Positions 17,932 to 26,647 of a stretch of 64,000 nt of DNA are shown here, piece by piece (within the stretch, counting starts at the first letter, position 1; each line of letters starts with the position of its first letter). The notes beneath the pieces were generated by a model. The model saw only the letters and a program-made list of their open reading frames with translations, was not told the origin of the DNA and searched no databases. The stretch comes from Alphaproteobacteria bacterium (lineage in GTDB: Bacteria > Pseudomonadota > Alphaproteobacteria > Thalassobaculales > Thalassobaculaceae): contig JANSYC010000001.1 of assembly GCA_024742605.1 (NCBI GenBank), forward strand, positions 1 through 64,000, written 5' to 3'. The position numbers and the translations under genes are program-made.

Positions 17932-18702
17932 ATGGCAGCCCTCGAGATCGTGCTGGTACCAGCCCTGTCCGACAATTACGTCTACCTGCTGCACGATGCC
18001 GATACCGGCACCACCGCGGTTGTCGATCCGGGTGAGGTCGCGCCGGTCGAAGCGGCGCTGTCCGAGCGTGGCTGGACACTGACCCACATCCTGAACACCC
18101 ACCATCATGCCGATCACATCGACGGCAACGAGGTGCTTAAGGAAAAATACGGCGTTCCACTGATTGGCCCGAAGGCCGAAGCGAACCGCATTCCGGACAT
18201 GGACGTGATGTTGAGCGAGGGCGACACCTACGACCTGAACGGCCATACCGCCCAGGTGTTCGAGACACCGGGGCATACGACCGGCCACATCTGCCTGTAT
18301 TTCGCTGACGACAAGGCCCTGTTCGCGGGTGACACCCTGTTCGCGCTCGGCTGCGGGCGGATGTTCGAGGGCACGCCGTCGCAGTTCTGGACCTCCCTGT
18401 CCAAGCTCAAAGGGCTGCCGGCCGACACGCGGATCTATTGCGGCCACGAGTACACGATGAGCAATCTGAAATTCGCGCTCTCGATCGACGGCGACAACGC
18501 CAAGCTTCAGGCGCGCGCTCGCATCATCGAGGGGCTGCGGGCCGAGAACCTGCCGACCGTGCCGTCGCTGATGGGAGAGGAGCTGGAGACCAACCCGTTC
18601 CTGCGCTGTGACGACCCGTCGATCGCGGCCGCCGTGGGCAAGTCTGGCGCCGACCCGGTTGAGGTCTTCGCCGCCGTCCGCTCCGGCAAGGATAATTTCT
18701 AA
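17932..18702 (+). CDS. gloB: Hydroxyacylglutathione hydrolase (glyoxalase II)
   Basis: 256 residues from the ATG at 17932, preceded by GAAGGAGAG. Metallo-beta-lactamase fold with the di-metal motif ILNTHHHADHIDGN (about residue 55), GHTTGHICLYF, LFAGDTLFALGCGRMFEG and YCGHEYTMSNLKFAL. It ends with the HAGH C-terminal domain, including ETNPFLRCDDP and glutathione-binding basic residues. It hydrolyses S-lactoylglutathione to lactate and glutathione, completing methylglyoxal detoxification. It heads an apparent operon with a glutathione S-transferase and a cupin. Confidence 0.93.
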   Translation: MAALEIVLVPALSDNYVYLLHDADTGTTAVVDPGEVAPVEAALSERGWTLTHILNTHHHADHIDGNEVLKEKYGVPLIGPKAEANRIPDMDVMLSEGDTYDLNGHTAQVFETPGHTTGHICLYFADDKALFAGDTLFALGCGRMFEGTPSQFWTSLSKLKGLPADTRIYCGHEYTMSNLKFALSIDGDNAKLQARARIIEGLRAENLPTVPSLMGEELETNPFLRCDDPSIAAAVGKSGADPVEVFAAVRSGKDNF

Positions 18703-18729
18703 AACACGACCCGATAAGGAAACGCCCAG

Positions 18730-19341
18730 ATGAAGCTCTACTACGCCAAGGCCTCCCCCTTCGTCCGCAAATGCATGGTGCTGGCCCACGAGGCCGGGAT
18801 CGTCGACAAGATCGATCTGGCCGAGGTCGGCACCACGCCGGTCAACCCGCATCCCGATGTGGCCAAGGCCAATCCGGTCAAGAAAATCCCGGCGCTGGAC
18901 ACCGATGACGGGATGTCCCTGTTCGACAGCCCGGTGATCTGCGAATACCTGGACAGTCAGCATTCCGGCACCAAGATGTTCCCCGCACCCGGCAAGGCCC
19001 GCTGGGAAGCGCTCCGTCTCCAGGCACTCGGCGACGGCTTGATGGACGCCGCGATCCTGTGGATCTACGAGGGCCGCATCCGTCCGGCGGAACTTCGGTA
19101 TGAGCCCTGGGTCGATGCCCAGATGGCCAAAATCGACGGCGCCCTCGACGACCTGGAGGCCCGCGCGGATACCTTGGGCGACCGGGTCGACATCGGCACC
19201 ATCACCATCGGCTGCGCGCTCGGCTATCTCGGCTTCCGCTATCCGGACAAGGACTGGAGCACGGCCCGTCCGAAGCTGGCCAAGTGGTACGAGACGTTCT
19301 CCGCCCGTCCGTCGATGACCGCCACCGCGCCGTCTGCCTGA
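18730..19341 (+). CDS. Glutathione S-transferase family protein
   Basis: 203 residues. The N-terminal thioredoxin-like domain begins MKLYYAKASPFVRKCMVLAHEAG (Ser/Cys active-site region at S8-P9) and holds the cis-Pro stretch NPVKKIPAL and DSPVICEYLD for glutathione contact. The helical C-terminal domain has WVDAQMAKIDGALDDLE and TIGCALGYLGFRYP (N-cap box). The gene is 27 bases after gloB and overlaps the cupin start by one base, pointing to a shared transcript. Substrate unknown. Confidence 0.88.
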   Translation: MKLYYAKASPFVRKCMVLAHEAGIVDKIDLAEVGTTPVNPHPDVAKANPVKKIPALDTDDGMSLFDSPVICEYLDSQHSGTKMFPAPGKARWEALRLQALGDGLMDAAILWIYEGRIRPAELRYEPWVDAQMAKIDGALDDLEARADTLGDRVDIGTITIGCALGYLGFRYPDKDWSTARPKLAKWYETFSARPSMTATAPSA

Positions 19342-19790
19342 TGTCATCCGAAGAAGCGAAGAAAATCGTCAAGACCCTCGGGATGCTGCCGCATCCCGAG
19401 GGTGGATGGTATGTGGAGACCTGGCGGGACACGCCCGAGGACGGGTCGCGCGGAGCCATGACCCAGATCTTCTATTTGCTGGAAGCCGGAGATCTCTCGG
19501 CCTGGCACAGGGTGACCGACGCCACCGAGATCTGGCACTGGCACGCGGGCGCGCCACTTGCCCTCACCCTGTCGCCGGACGGCCATGACGCGGAAGCCCA
19601 TACGATGGGCGGCGACCTACTGGCGGGGCAGAAACCGCATGTGGTGGTGCCGGCCAACTGGTGGCAAACGGCAGAGAGCCTTGGCCATTGGACCCTGGTC
19701 GGCTGCACCGTCGCCCCAGCGTTCGAATTTTCCGGCTTCGAGATGGCACCGCCGGATTGGCGTCCGACGCCCAGACCCGGCGGCCGCTGA
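19341..19790 (+). CDS. Cupin family protein (DUF985)
   Basis: 149 residues from the ATG at 19341, which overlaps the GST stop (TGATG). Single cupin of the DUF985/YML079-like group: LGMLPHPEGGWYVETWRD at the start, IFYLLEAGDLSAWHRVTDATEIWHWHAG in the middle, then VVVPANWWQTAESLGHWTLVGCTVAPAFEFSGFEM. The residues HPEGG, H-x-H (WHWHAG) and the final GF-E-M form the family signature. Members have a metal-free or metal-binding pocket and unknown substrate. Convergent with the EamA gene, with a 9-base gap. Confidence 0.85.
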   Translation: MSSEEAKKIVKTLGMLPHPEGGWYVETWRDTPEDGSRGAMTQIFYLLEAGDLSAWHRVTDATEIWHWHAGAPLALTLSPDGHDAEAHTMGGDLLAGQKPHVVVPANWWQTAESLGHWTLVGCTVAPAFEFSGFEMAPPDWRPTPRPGGR

Positions 19791-19799
19791 CCCGAGCGG

Positions 19800-20720
19800 C
19801 TACCGCCTCGCGATCATATCCTTTGCGGCCAGACAGGCCCCACCGACGATCAGCAGACAGGCCGCCGCCACGCTCCAGCTCAGCGGGGACAGCCCGAAGC
19901 CGATCAGGACCAGCGTGGACAGAAGCGGAGCGGCGTAGGAACTGGCGCCCAGCAATTGGATATCGCCGTGTTTCACCCCGATATCCCAGGTGAAGAACGC
20001 GCCGCCCACCGGCCCGAGGCCCAGGGCGAGAACCGCCAGCCACTCGACGGTGTCGGCCGGCCAAACCGTGGCCTCGAAGGCGAAATGGCAGGGGACCGCC
20101 AGAACAGCGGCGGCGGCGCAGAACCCGCCCACGGCCTCGGTCGGCACGTCCCCGAACCTGCGCGACGCGACCGAGTAGCTGGACCAGGTGAGCGCACAGA
20201 CGATCGCGGCCAGATAGCCGGTTGTATAACGGGCGTCGAACGCCAGGCTCTGACCTTTCGTCACCAACAGCCCCGCGCCGAGCAATCCAAGGACCGCGCC
20301 CGCGACATGGAACCAGCGCAGCCGCTCGCCGGGCAGCAGCGCCGAGAACACCACGATCAGCAACGGCCAGAGATAGGCGATCAGCCCCGCCTCCACCGGT
20401 GGCGCGTTGCGGAGCGCGACGAAATAGAAAAGGTGATAGCCGAAAAGTCCGCCGACCCCGAGCAGCCACACGATCGGGCGCTGACGATAGTGCCCGAACG
20501 GCCGGGCGCCCCTCAGGATCGGAACCAGCACGCCGATCACCGCCGCCACACCGAACGTCATGGCCAGAAGCTGAAACGGCGGCACCGCGCCGGATAGGGC
20601 CGTGAACAGCGCCAACGTCGCCCACATCAGGACGGCGGTGAAACCGATCAGGGTGGCGCGGGTTCGGGCCTTGCCATGCTGCGGGTCCGTAAGACTCCTC
20701 GTCGCGCTAGACTCCGACAT
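19800..20720 (-). CDS. EamA/DMT-family transporter
   Basis: 306 residues with about ten membrane helices and two EamA repeats. The first begins TLIGFTAVLMWATLALFTALSG; the second begins TTGYLAAIVCALTWSSYSVASRRFG near residue 165. Members export amino acids, nucleobases or metabolites. It follows nrdJ by 9 bases on the same strand. The substrate cannot be told from sequence; the arrangement resembles YdcZ/RhtA-like exporters and is not specific. Confidence 0.85.
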   Translation of the reverse strand: MSESSATRSLTDPQHGKARTRATLIGFTAVLMWATLALFTALSGAVPPFQLLAMTFGVAAVIGVLVPILRGARPFGHYRQRPIVWLLGVGGLFGYHLFYFVALRNAPPVEAGLIAYLWPLLIVVFSALLPGERLRWFHVAGAVLGLLGAGLLVTKGQSLAFDARYTTGYLAAIVCALTWSSYSVASRRFGDVPTEAVGGFCAAAAVLAVPCHFAFEATVWPADTVEWLAVLALGLGPVGGAFFTWDIGVKHGDIQLLGASSYAAPLLSTLVLIGFGLSPLSWSVAAACLLIVGGACLAAKDMIARR

Positions 20721-20729
20721 CTGCCGGGA

Positions 20730-23063
20730 TCATCCGCACTTCGAATAGCCGCAGGCCGTGCACAGGTCGCAGCCTTCCTGTTTCACGATCGCAACCGAGC
20801 CGCAGCTCGGACACTGGCCCGGTGCCCGGCCGATATTGACCACCTGTTTCGGCTTGGCCAGATCCAGTTCCAGATTGTCCCGGCCCTTCAGGAAGCCGAT
20901 TTCCAGCATATGGGTCTCGATCACCTCTCCGATCGCAGCCAGGAGCGAGGGCACGAACCTGCCGTTCACCCAATTGCCGCCGCGCGGGTCGAACACGGCT
21001 TTCAACTCGTCGACCACAAAGGACACATCGCCGCCGCGCCGGAACACCGCGCTGATCATCCGGGTCAGCGCCACCGTCCAGGCGAAGTGCTCCATGTTCT
21101 TGGAATTGATGAACACCTCGAAGGGACGCCGGCGTCCGCCCTGCTCGATATCGTTGACGGTGATGTAGATGGCGTGATCGCTGTCCGGCCATTTGATCTT
21201 GTAGGTCTTGCCTGGCAAATCGGACGGTCGGCCGAGAGGTTCGGTCAGATGCACCACCTCGTGCGGGCCTTCGGACGCACTCTTCGGAACCTCCGCTACG
21301 ACAGGTGTCTCCGGCTCCTCCCGCTTGGTGGCCAGGACCGATCCGGTGATATCGTTCGGCCGGTAGGTCGTGCAGCCCTTGCACCCACTTTCGTAGGCCT
21401 GCAGGTACACGTCCTTGAAGGCCTGAAAATCGATGTCCTCAGGGCAGTTGATGGTTTTCGAGATCGAGCTGTCGACGTATCTCTGAACCGCCGCCTGCAT
21501 CACCACATGATCCCGCGGGGCCAGACTCTGCGCATCCACGAAGGCCGGAGTCAGATCGGCATGCTCTCCCTTCAGGCGCCGGAACAGGCGGTAGGCGAAA
21601 TCGCTCACCTCTTCGGTCTTCTTGCTGCCGTCCGGCTGGATCACCGTCCGGTCGTAGGTGAAGCTGAACACCGGCTCCAGCCCGGACGATACATTGTCGG
21701 CGAACAGCGAGATCGTGCCGGTCGGGGCGATCGATGTCAGCAGAGCATTCCGAATACCGTGCGCGACAATGGCGGCCCGCACATCGTCATCCAGATCGGC
21801 AGTGCCCTCGCCTGCCAGATAGGCGTCCGCGTCAAACAGCGGGAACGCGCCTTTCTCCCTCGCAAGCTCCACCGAGGCCAGATACGCGTGCCGGCGGATC
21901 AGCGCCATCCAACGCTCCGTCACCGCGACCGCCTCGGGTGACGCGTAGGTCAGTCCGCAGAGGATCAGGGCATCGGCCAACCCGGTCACGCCGAGCCCGA
22001 TCCGGCGTTTCGCCCGTGCCTCCTGTGCCTGCTGCTCGAGCGGGAAGCGCGAGACGTCGACCACATTGTCCATCATGCGCACGGCGACCGGCACCAGCTC
22101 CGCGAGCGCCGCCTCGTCCAGTTCCGCGTCGGACTCGAAGGGCCGTTTGACCAGCGTCGCCAGATTGATCGACCCCAGGAGACAGGCCCCATAGGGCGGC
22201 AGGGGCTGCTCCCCGCACGGGTTTGTCGCCGCGATGGTCTCGCAGTAATTCAGATTGTTCAGGCGGTTGATCCGGTCGATGAAAATCACGCCGGGCTCAG
22301 CCGCAGCATAGGTCGCCGCCATGATCCGGTCCCAAAGATCGCGGGCGCGGATGGTCCGGTAGACCTCGCCGTCGAACACCAAATCCCAGGACCCGTCGGC
22401 TTTCACCGCGTCCATGAACGGATCGGTGACCAGCACCGAGAGATTGAACATCCGCAGGCGTACCGGGTCGCGCTTCACCTCGATGAACTGTTCGATGTCC
22501 GGATGATCGCAGCGCAGGGTCGCCATCATCGCGCCCCGACGGGATCCGGCGCTCATGATGGTCCGGCACATGGCATCCCAGACATCCATAAAGGACAGCG
22601 GACCGGAGGCATCCGCGCCCACGCCCTTCACCGGCGCGCCCTTCGGCCGGATGGTCGAGAAATCGTAGCCGATACCGCCGCCCTGCTGCATGGTGAGAGC
22701 GGCTTCCTTCAGCATGTCAAAGATGCCGCCCATGCTGTCCGGCACAGTCCCCATGACGAAGCAGTTGAACAGGGTCACCGACCGCTCGGTCCCGGCGCCG
22801 GCCAGGATTCGGCCCGCCGGAAGATAGCGGAATCCCTCAAGGGCTCTGTAGAACCGGTCCGCCCATTGCTCCCGTACCGCAGGGGCCTCGACCTCGGCGA
22901 GCGCGGTGGCCACCCGGCGCCAGGAGTGCTCGATGCTCCGGTCGACGATCTCCGGCGTCCGCTCTTGTCCGGCAACCGCATCTGCAGCAGGCCGCTTGAA
23001 GCGGTATTTCATATCCCAGATCTGTTGGCTGATCGGTGCCAAATCCTGCATGGCGCGGTCCAT
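20730..23063 (-). CDS. nrdJ: Adenosylcobalamin-dependent (class II) ribonucleotide reductase
   Basis: 777 residues from the ATG at 23063, chosen for an AGGAC site 8-10 bases upstream; a longer GTG start at 23114 would lie across a regulatory-looking palindrome. Seen: NCFVMGTVPDSMGGIFDMLKEAALTMQQGGGIGYDFS, SAGSRRGAMMATLRCDHPDIEQFI, the catalytic NPCGEQPLPPYGACLLGSINL with its Cys and Glu, and SIAPTGTISLFADNVSSGLEP. The C-terminus carries CPSCG...CDLCTACGYSKCG, a Cys-rich tail for re-reduction or zinc. It makes deoxyribonucleotides without oxygen dependence but needs vitamin B12. Confidence 0.92.
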   Translation of the reverse strand: MDRAMQDLAPISQQIWDMKYRFKRPAADAVAGQERTPEIVDRSIEHSWRRVATALAEVEAPAVREQWADRFYRALEGFRYLPAGRILAGAGTERSVTLFNCFVMGTVPDSMGGIFDMLKEAALTMQQGGGIGYDFSTIRPKGAPVKGVGADASGPLSFMDVWDAMCRTIMSAGSRRGAMMATLRCDHPDIEQFIEVKRDPVRLRMFNLSVLVTDPFMDAVKADGSWDLVFDGEVYRTIRARDLWDRIMAATYAAAEPGVIFIDRINRLNNLNYCETIAATNPCGEQPLPPYGACLLGSINLATLVKRPFESDAELDEAALAELVPVAVRMMDNVVDVSRFPLEQQAQEARAKRRIGLGVTGLADALILCGLTYASPEAVAVTERWMALIRRHAYLASVELAREKGAFPLFDADAYLAGEGTADLDDDVRAAIVAHGIRNALLTSIAPTGTISLFADNVSSGLEPVFSFTYDRTVIQPDGSKKTEEVSDFAYRLFRRLKGEHADLTPAFVDAQSLAPRDHVVMQAAVQRYVDSSISKTINCPEDIDFQAFKDVYLQAYESGCKGCTTYRPNDITGSVLATKREEPETPVVAEVPKSASEGPHEVVHLTEPLGRPSDLPGKTYKIKWPDSDHAIYITVNDIEQGGRRRPFEVFINSKNMEHFAWTVALTRMISAVFRRGGDVSFVVDELKAVFDPRGGNWVNGRFVPSLLAAIGEVIETHMLEIGFLKGRDNLELDLAKPKQVVNIGRAPGQCPSCGSVAIVKQEGCDLCTACGYSKCG

Positions 23064-23087
23064 TATGCTGTCCTGTAGCCCGTGAGT

Positions 23088-23102
23088 GTACACTATTTGT
23101 TC
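23088..23102 (-). promoter_or_regulatory. LexA-box-like site upstream of nrdJ
   Basis: On the minus strand the site reads GAACAAATAGTGTAC: GAAC-N7-GTAC, one base off the alphaproteobacterial SOS box GAAC-N7-GTTC. It is 25-39 bases upstream of the chosen nrdJ start. A 10-bp perfect palindrome AGTGTACACT (23085-23094) overlaps it. It is not a clear NrdR box. LexA control is a guess from pattern only. Confidence 0.35.
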
Positions 23103-23154
23103 ATGCGCAGCCACGCCCTCAAGACCGCGCTACCCGCATGAAAACCGTGTAGAG

Positions 23155-23856
23155 TTATGGCTTGACGAGCATGTCGTGCAACATCATCCGCACCTTGGCG
23201 AAGAGATATTTTGACCACTCGGCAGCCAGCAGCGCGAAACTGCCCGGATACCGCCAGTAATCGTCAATCCGCACCTCGGTCGCCGACACGGCTACCAGCT
23301 CAAACCGAACGTCCGGCATCGCATGGCGAAACTCTAGCAGAGTCCGCGGCAGGTGATATCCGCTGGTCACCAGGATAAGAGAGCCAAAGCCGTTCTCTGC
23401 CATCCAGTCCGTGACCTCCCGTGCATTGCCGACTGTATCCCGTGCGCCGTAGCCGAGTGCGACGCAACAGTCGATGACTTCAGTGCTCAGGCCTGCGGGG
23501 GGCGGCGCAATGAGTTCGCGGATCCGATCACGTGCCACCGTGGGGTCCACGCCGGAGATGAAGAGAGTCGGCGCCCGCTCCGCCTTCAACAGCTCAATTC
23601 CGGTCGCCAATCGACCGCTCCCGCCGGTTGCGACCACAATGGCGTCCGCCGCCGTCACGGCGTAAGAGGCCGAGGGCTCCAGCCCGTACTCCGCCTGTAG
23701 GCTGCGGATATCATTCACATATCCGACCAGACCCCACAGCCAGACCAAACCCGCAAGTCCCAGACAGGAGATGATCAGCCAGCGACGCCACGGAGTCCGC
23801 CGCGCAATCCGACCGTCGGCATCTCTGCGTTGGAAACGTCGGCGACGGACAGCCAT
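23155..23856 (-). CDS. YdcF family (DUF218) membrane-anchored protein
   Basis: 233 residues from the ATG at 23856, one base after the ftsX stop. A basic N-terminus (MAVRRRRFQRRD) leads into one membrane helix (about residues 27-47). The DUF218 domain follows: TAADAIVVATGGSGRLATGIELL, APTLFISGVD, then NAREVTDWMAENGFGSLILVTSGYHLPRTLLEFRHAMPD. YdcF-like proteins bind nucleotide-type ligands and include ElyC, which affects cell-envelope precursor use. It is translationally coupled to ftsX, which supports an envelope or division role. Confidence 0.82.
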   Translation of the reverse strand: MAVRRRRFQRRDADGRIARRTPWRRWLIISCLGLAGLVWLWGLVGYVNDIRSLQAEYGLEPSASYAVTAADAIVVATGGSGRLATGIELLKAERAPTLFISGVDPTVARDRIRELIAPPPAGLSTEVIDCCVALGYGARDTVGNAREVTDWMAENGFGSLILVTSGYHLPRTLLEFRHAMPDVRFELVAVSATEVRIDDYWRYPGSFALLAAEWSKYLFAKVRMMLHDMLVKP

Positions 23857-23857
23857 A

Positions 23858-24826
23858 TCACTGAGACCGTGCAAGGGCCCGGTGCACCGATACGCGTGCC
23901 GCAAGGATCGCGATCCCGGTGGCGAACAGCGGGACGACGATCAGCACCACGAGGTCGACCGGATCCGGTAGGACCCGAACGCTCCAGCTCCAGAGGTTCC
24001 GCCATAGACCAGGCGCTCCTTCGTCCGGCGAAAACGCGCCGACCAGACTCGAGAAACCGGCATCTCCGCCGACGATCTGGATCCCGATCAGGGTCGCCGC
24101 CGCCAGCAGTGCCCCGACACCGCCGCCCACCACGGCGGAACGGGCGGCCTGCCCCTCGAATTGGCGCGCGATATAACGATCCGGAGCACCGATCAAGGTC
24201 AAGATCTGGATCTCGCCCCGGTGGATCGCGACCCCCGTCCGCACTGCAAACAGAACCGCCAGCACCGTTGCACCGCTCACCACCACCAGCACCATGACCG
24301 AGGCAATGGCGATCGACGCCGCGAGCGAGCGGGCGTCGGACACCCAACGATCGTGATCGTCCAGAATCGTTCCCGGCGCCGCGTTCTCGAGGCGTGTCCG
24401 CAGGGTCCCGAGATCCAAGGGTTGGCCGGGGTCCAGCCAGACGTCGATCAGAACCGGCAGCGGCAAGCGGTCCAACAGTTCGTCGCCCAGCCAGGGCTGA
24501 ACCAGCGCCCGCGCCTCCGCTTCGGGCACCGGTTCTGCCGCTCGAACGCCCGGCGTAACCCCCAACAGCCGGAGCACCGCGTCCCGGCGCTCATTCAAGC
24601 CGGGCGTTGTCGTACCCTCGGATACCTCGCCGATCAGTGGGGGAACCTGAACCGTGACGCGATCGGTCAGGGCCGCCGACCAGTCGCCCGCAAAAGAATG
24701 CGCCGACAGGGCCCCGATGGCGGCGAGCGCCGCCAGGAACACCATCACCGCCAGCAACCCCGTCAGAAAGCGGCTTGAGGGGTCCCGGGCCAGGGCCAGA
24801 TCGTTGGATCTCCAAAGCCCCATCAT
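23858..24826 (-). CDS. ftsX: Cell division protein FtsX
   Basis: 322-residue inner-membrane protein with four helices: one near residues 24-44, then three in the C-terminal half (about 172-194, 225-245, 285-310). The periplasmic domain lies between helices 1 and 2. With FtsE it forms the ABC-like complex that activates peptidoglycan hydrolases at the division site. The start overlaps the ftsE stop by 4 bases (ATGA), and ydcF follows by one base. Sequence identity in FtsX is low, so the call leans on topology and on ftsE. Confidence 0.88.
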   Translation of the reverse strand: MMGLWRSNDLALARDPSSRFLTGLLAVMVFLAALAAIGALSAHSFAGDWSAALTDRVTVQVPPLIGEVSEGTTTPGLNERRDAVLRLLGVTPGVRAAEPVPEAEARALVQPWLGDELLDRLPLPVLIDVWLDPGQPLDLGTLRTRLENAAPGTILDDHDRWVSDARSLAASIAIASVMVLVVVSGATVLAVLFAVRTGVAIHRGEIQILTLIGAPDRYIARQFEGQAARSAVVGGGVGALLAAATLIGIQIVGGDAGFSSLVGAFSPDEGAPGLWRNLWSWSVRVLPDPVDLVVLIVVPLFATGIAILAARVSVHRALARSQ

Positions 24827-25545
24827 GCTCCCTCTCCCGACCTCGGCCGGCGAGGCGAAATCGGCGCGGAAACCGGTCTGGCACCGGCCGCAACCGGCGT
24901 GATCTTCGCATCCTCCAGATGCAGGCGCGGATGATTGAACTGGCTGACCAAGGCTTCATTATGGGTCGCGATCACGATGGTGGTGCCCATTTTGTGCAGT
25001 TCTTCGAACAGATAGAGCAATCGGACAGCGATTTTGTCATCGACATTCCCGGTCGGCTCGTCCGCGAGCAGCAGATTGGGCCGGGCAATGACCGCGCGAG
25101 CGATCGCGATCCGCTGCTGCTGACCTCCCGACAATGTGGCGGGACGGGCGTCAAGATGGCCGGACAGTCCGACCCAGGCCAACAGTTCCGGCACATGCTC
25201 GCGGATCAGACTCTCCTTGGTGCCTGCGATCCGCAGCGGCAGGGCAACGTTGTCCAAGGCGGAGAGATGCGGGATGAGCCGGAAGTCCTGAAAAACCACA
25301 CCGATTTTCCGACGCAGCTCCGGACGCGCACGCCGGGGCAACCTGGTCACGTCCTGGCCGAAGACCGACACCCGGCCCGAAACCGGCTGAGCCCCGAGAT
25401 ACATCAACCGCAGCAAGGTCGACTTCCCGGCCCCGCTCGGCCCGGTCAGGAAGTGGAAACTGCCCTCTTCCAGGCCGAAGGAAACGTCGCGCAGAACCAC
25501 TGGTCCGGCGTCGTACCGCATATAGACGTTCTCGAAACGAACCAC
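24823..25545 (-). CDS. ftsE: Cell division ATP-binding protein FtsE
   Basis: 240 residues from a GTG at 25545. I chose it because the product then begins VVRFENVYMRYDAGP, as FtsE proteins do, with GGAG 8 bases upstream; the upstream extension is composition-poor. Walker A GPSGAGKSTLLRLMYL, Q-loop VFQDFRLIPHLSALDNVALPL, signature LSGGQQQRIAIARA, Walker B LLLADEPTGNVD and switch His ATHNEALV are all present. Cytoplasmic ATPase that drives FtsX. Divergent from the zinc-ribbon gene, as is common in alphaproteobacteria. Confidence 0.92.
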   Translation of the reverse strand: MVRFENVYMRYDAGPVVLRDVSFGLEEGSFHFLTGPSGAGKSTLLRLMYLGAQPVSGRVSVFGQDVTRLPRRARPELRRKIGVVFQDFRLIPHLSALDNVALPLRIAGTKESLIREHVPELLAWVGLSGHLDARPATLSGGQQQRIAIARAVIARPNLLLADEPTGNVDDKIAVRLLYLFEELHKMGTTIVIATHNEALVSQFNHPRLHLEDAKITPVAAGARPVSAPISPRRPRSGEGA

Positions 25546-25740
25546 GTGGGCGGCTCCATGCTCGGCGCGGTTGGTCGGGCCCCTTGCCGTCAGGGCCGAA
25601 TCAACCCGAATGGTGGACGATGCGCGGGGCGAAAGAAAGGCACGGACAGCTAAGTCCCCACCATCGGCGCTGGTCACACGGGCGCGCGCGGTTATACTTC
25701 CGCCCGATATTGCCCTTGCGCCTTTCTAGGAGAACTTTTG

Positions 25741-26562
25741 ATGCGGGTCACGTGCCCGAATTGCGGCTCTAAGTTCAAGGTTCCGGACAAAGCGCTCGGA
25801 ACCACCGGTCGGAAGCTGAAATGCGGGAAGTGCGAACATCAGTGGTTCCAGCAACCGGAGGCCGACGCGCCGGCCGCCGCAACCGAGAAACCCAAGGCAA
25901 AGGCAAAGGCAAAGTCCAAGGCGAAGGCAGAGCCGAAGCCGCCGCCCGAACCTGAAGCGACGGAGCCGGATGTGCTTGATTCGGGGGATGCCGGCGACCC
26001 GGCTGACCCCTCCGACGCGCCGGACCCTGCCTTCGAGGAAGAGGTTTTCTCCGCGCCACCGCTGGGAGATGTCAGCCGGTTTCGTCCACGTGGCAAGGCC
26101 GATCAAAAACCGAAACCCATCGCACTCTATCTGCTGTTGGCGATCATCGTACTGATTCCAACGGTCCTGCTGCTGGGCCGGTCCACACTGGTGGAATCCT
26201 GGCCGCCGATTGCCCTGCTTTACGACAAGATCGGCATGCACGTCGCCGTGGATGGGGAGGGACTGGAACTTCGGAACGTGTTCGCACAAAGGCGGCAGGA
26301 AGGGACGATCACGGTTCTGGTTGTGGCCGGTGAAATCCGCAATCCGTCAGATCAACTCATGAGTTTGCCGGCTCTGCGGGGCTCGGTCCTCGATGCGCAT
26401 GGCGACGAATTGCAGACGTGGCTGTTCACGCCGGACAGCCAGATCCTGCCGCCCGGAGAAGTGATCACCTTCACCTCCGAATTCCCGGCTCCCTCCGAGA
26501 GCGCCAATCAAGTTCATGTGGCCTTCACCCATGAACGACCTTCGGCGGGTCTGGGCTACTGA
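25741..26562 (+). CDS. MJ0042-type zinc-ribbon membrane protein
   Basis: 273 residues from the ATG at 25741 with AGGAGA upstream. The N-terminal zinc ribbon has two Cys pairs (CPNCGSKFKVP and LKCGKCEHQW, about residues 4-38). Next comes a Lys/Ala/Pro-rich linker (about 40-70, KAKAKAKSKAKAEPKPPPEP-like), an acidic stretch, one membrane helix (about 123-143), and a C-terminal DUF3426-like region (VLVVAGEIRNPSDQLMSLPALRGSVLDA). The zinc end should be cytoplasmic. Function unknown; its position opposite ftsE is conserved in many alphaproteobacteria. Confidence 0.85.
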   Translation: MRVTCPNCGSKFKVPDKALGTTGRKLKCGKCEHQWFQQPEADAPAAATEKPKAKAKAKSKAKAEPKPPPEPEATEPDVLDSGDAGDPADPSDAPDPAFEEEVFSAPPLGDVSRFRPRGKADQKPKPIALYLLLAIIVLIPTVLLLGRSTLVESWPPIALLYDKIGMHVAVDGEGLELRNVFAQRRQEGTITVLVVAGEIRNPSDQLMSLPALRGSVLDAHGDELQTWLFTPDSQILPPGEVITFTSEFPAPSESANQVHVAFTHERPSAGLGY

Positions 26563-26647
26563 TCCGGGCGTAACTCCGCGGCAAAAAGGACGACCGGCGA
26601 TGGTGGCGCAGCCCAACCTCATCTGAACCAGCCAACAGCGGACACTC

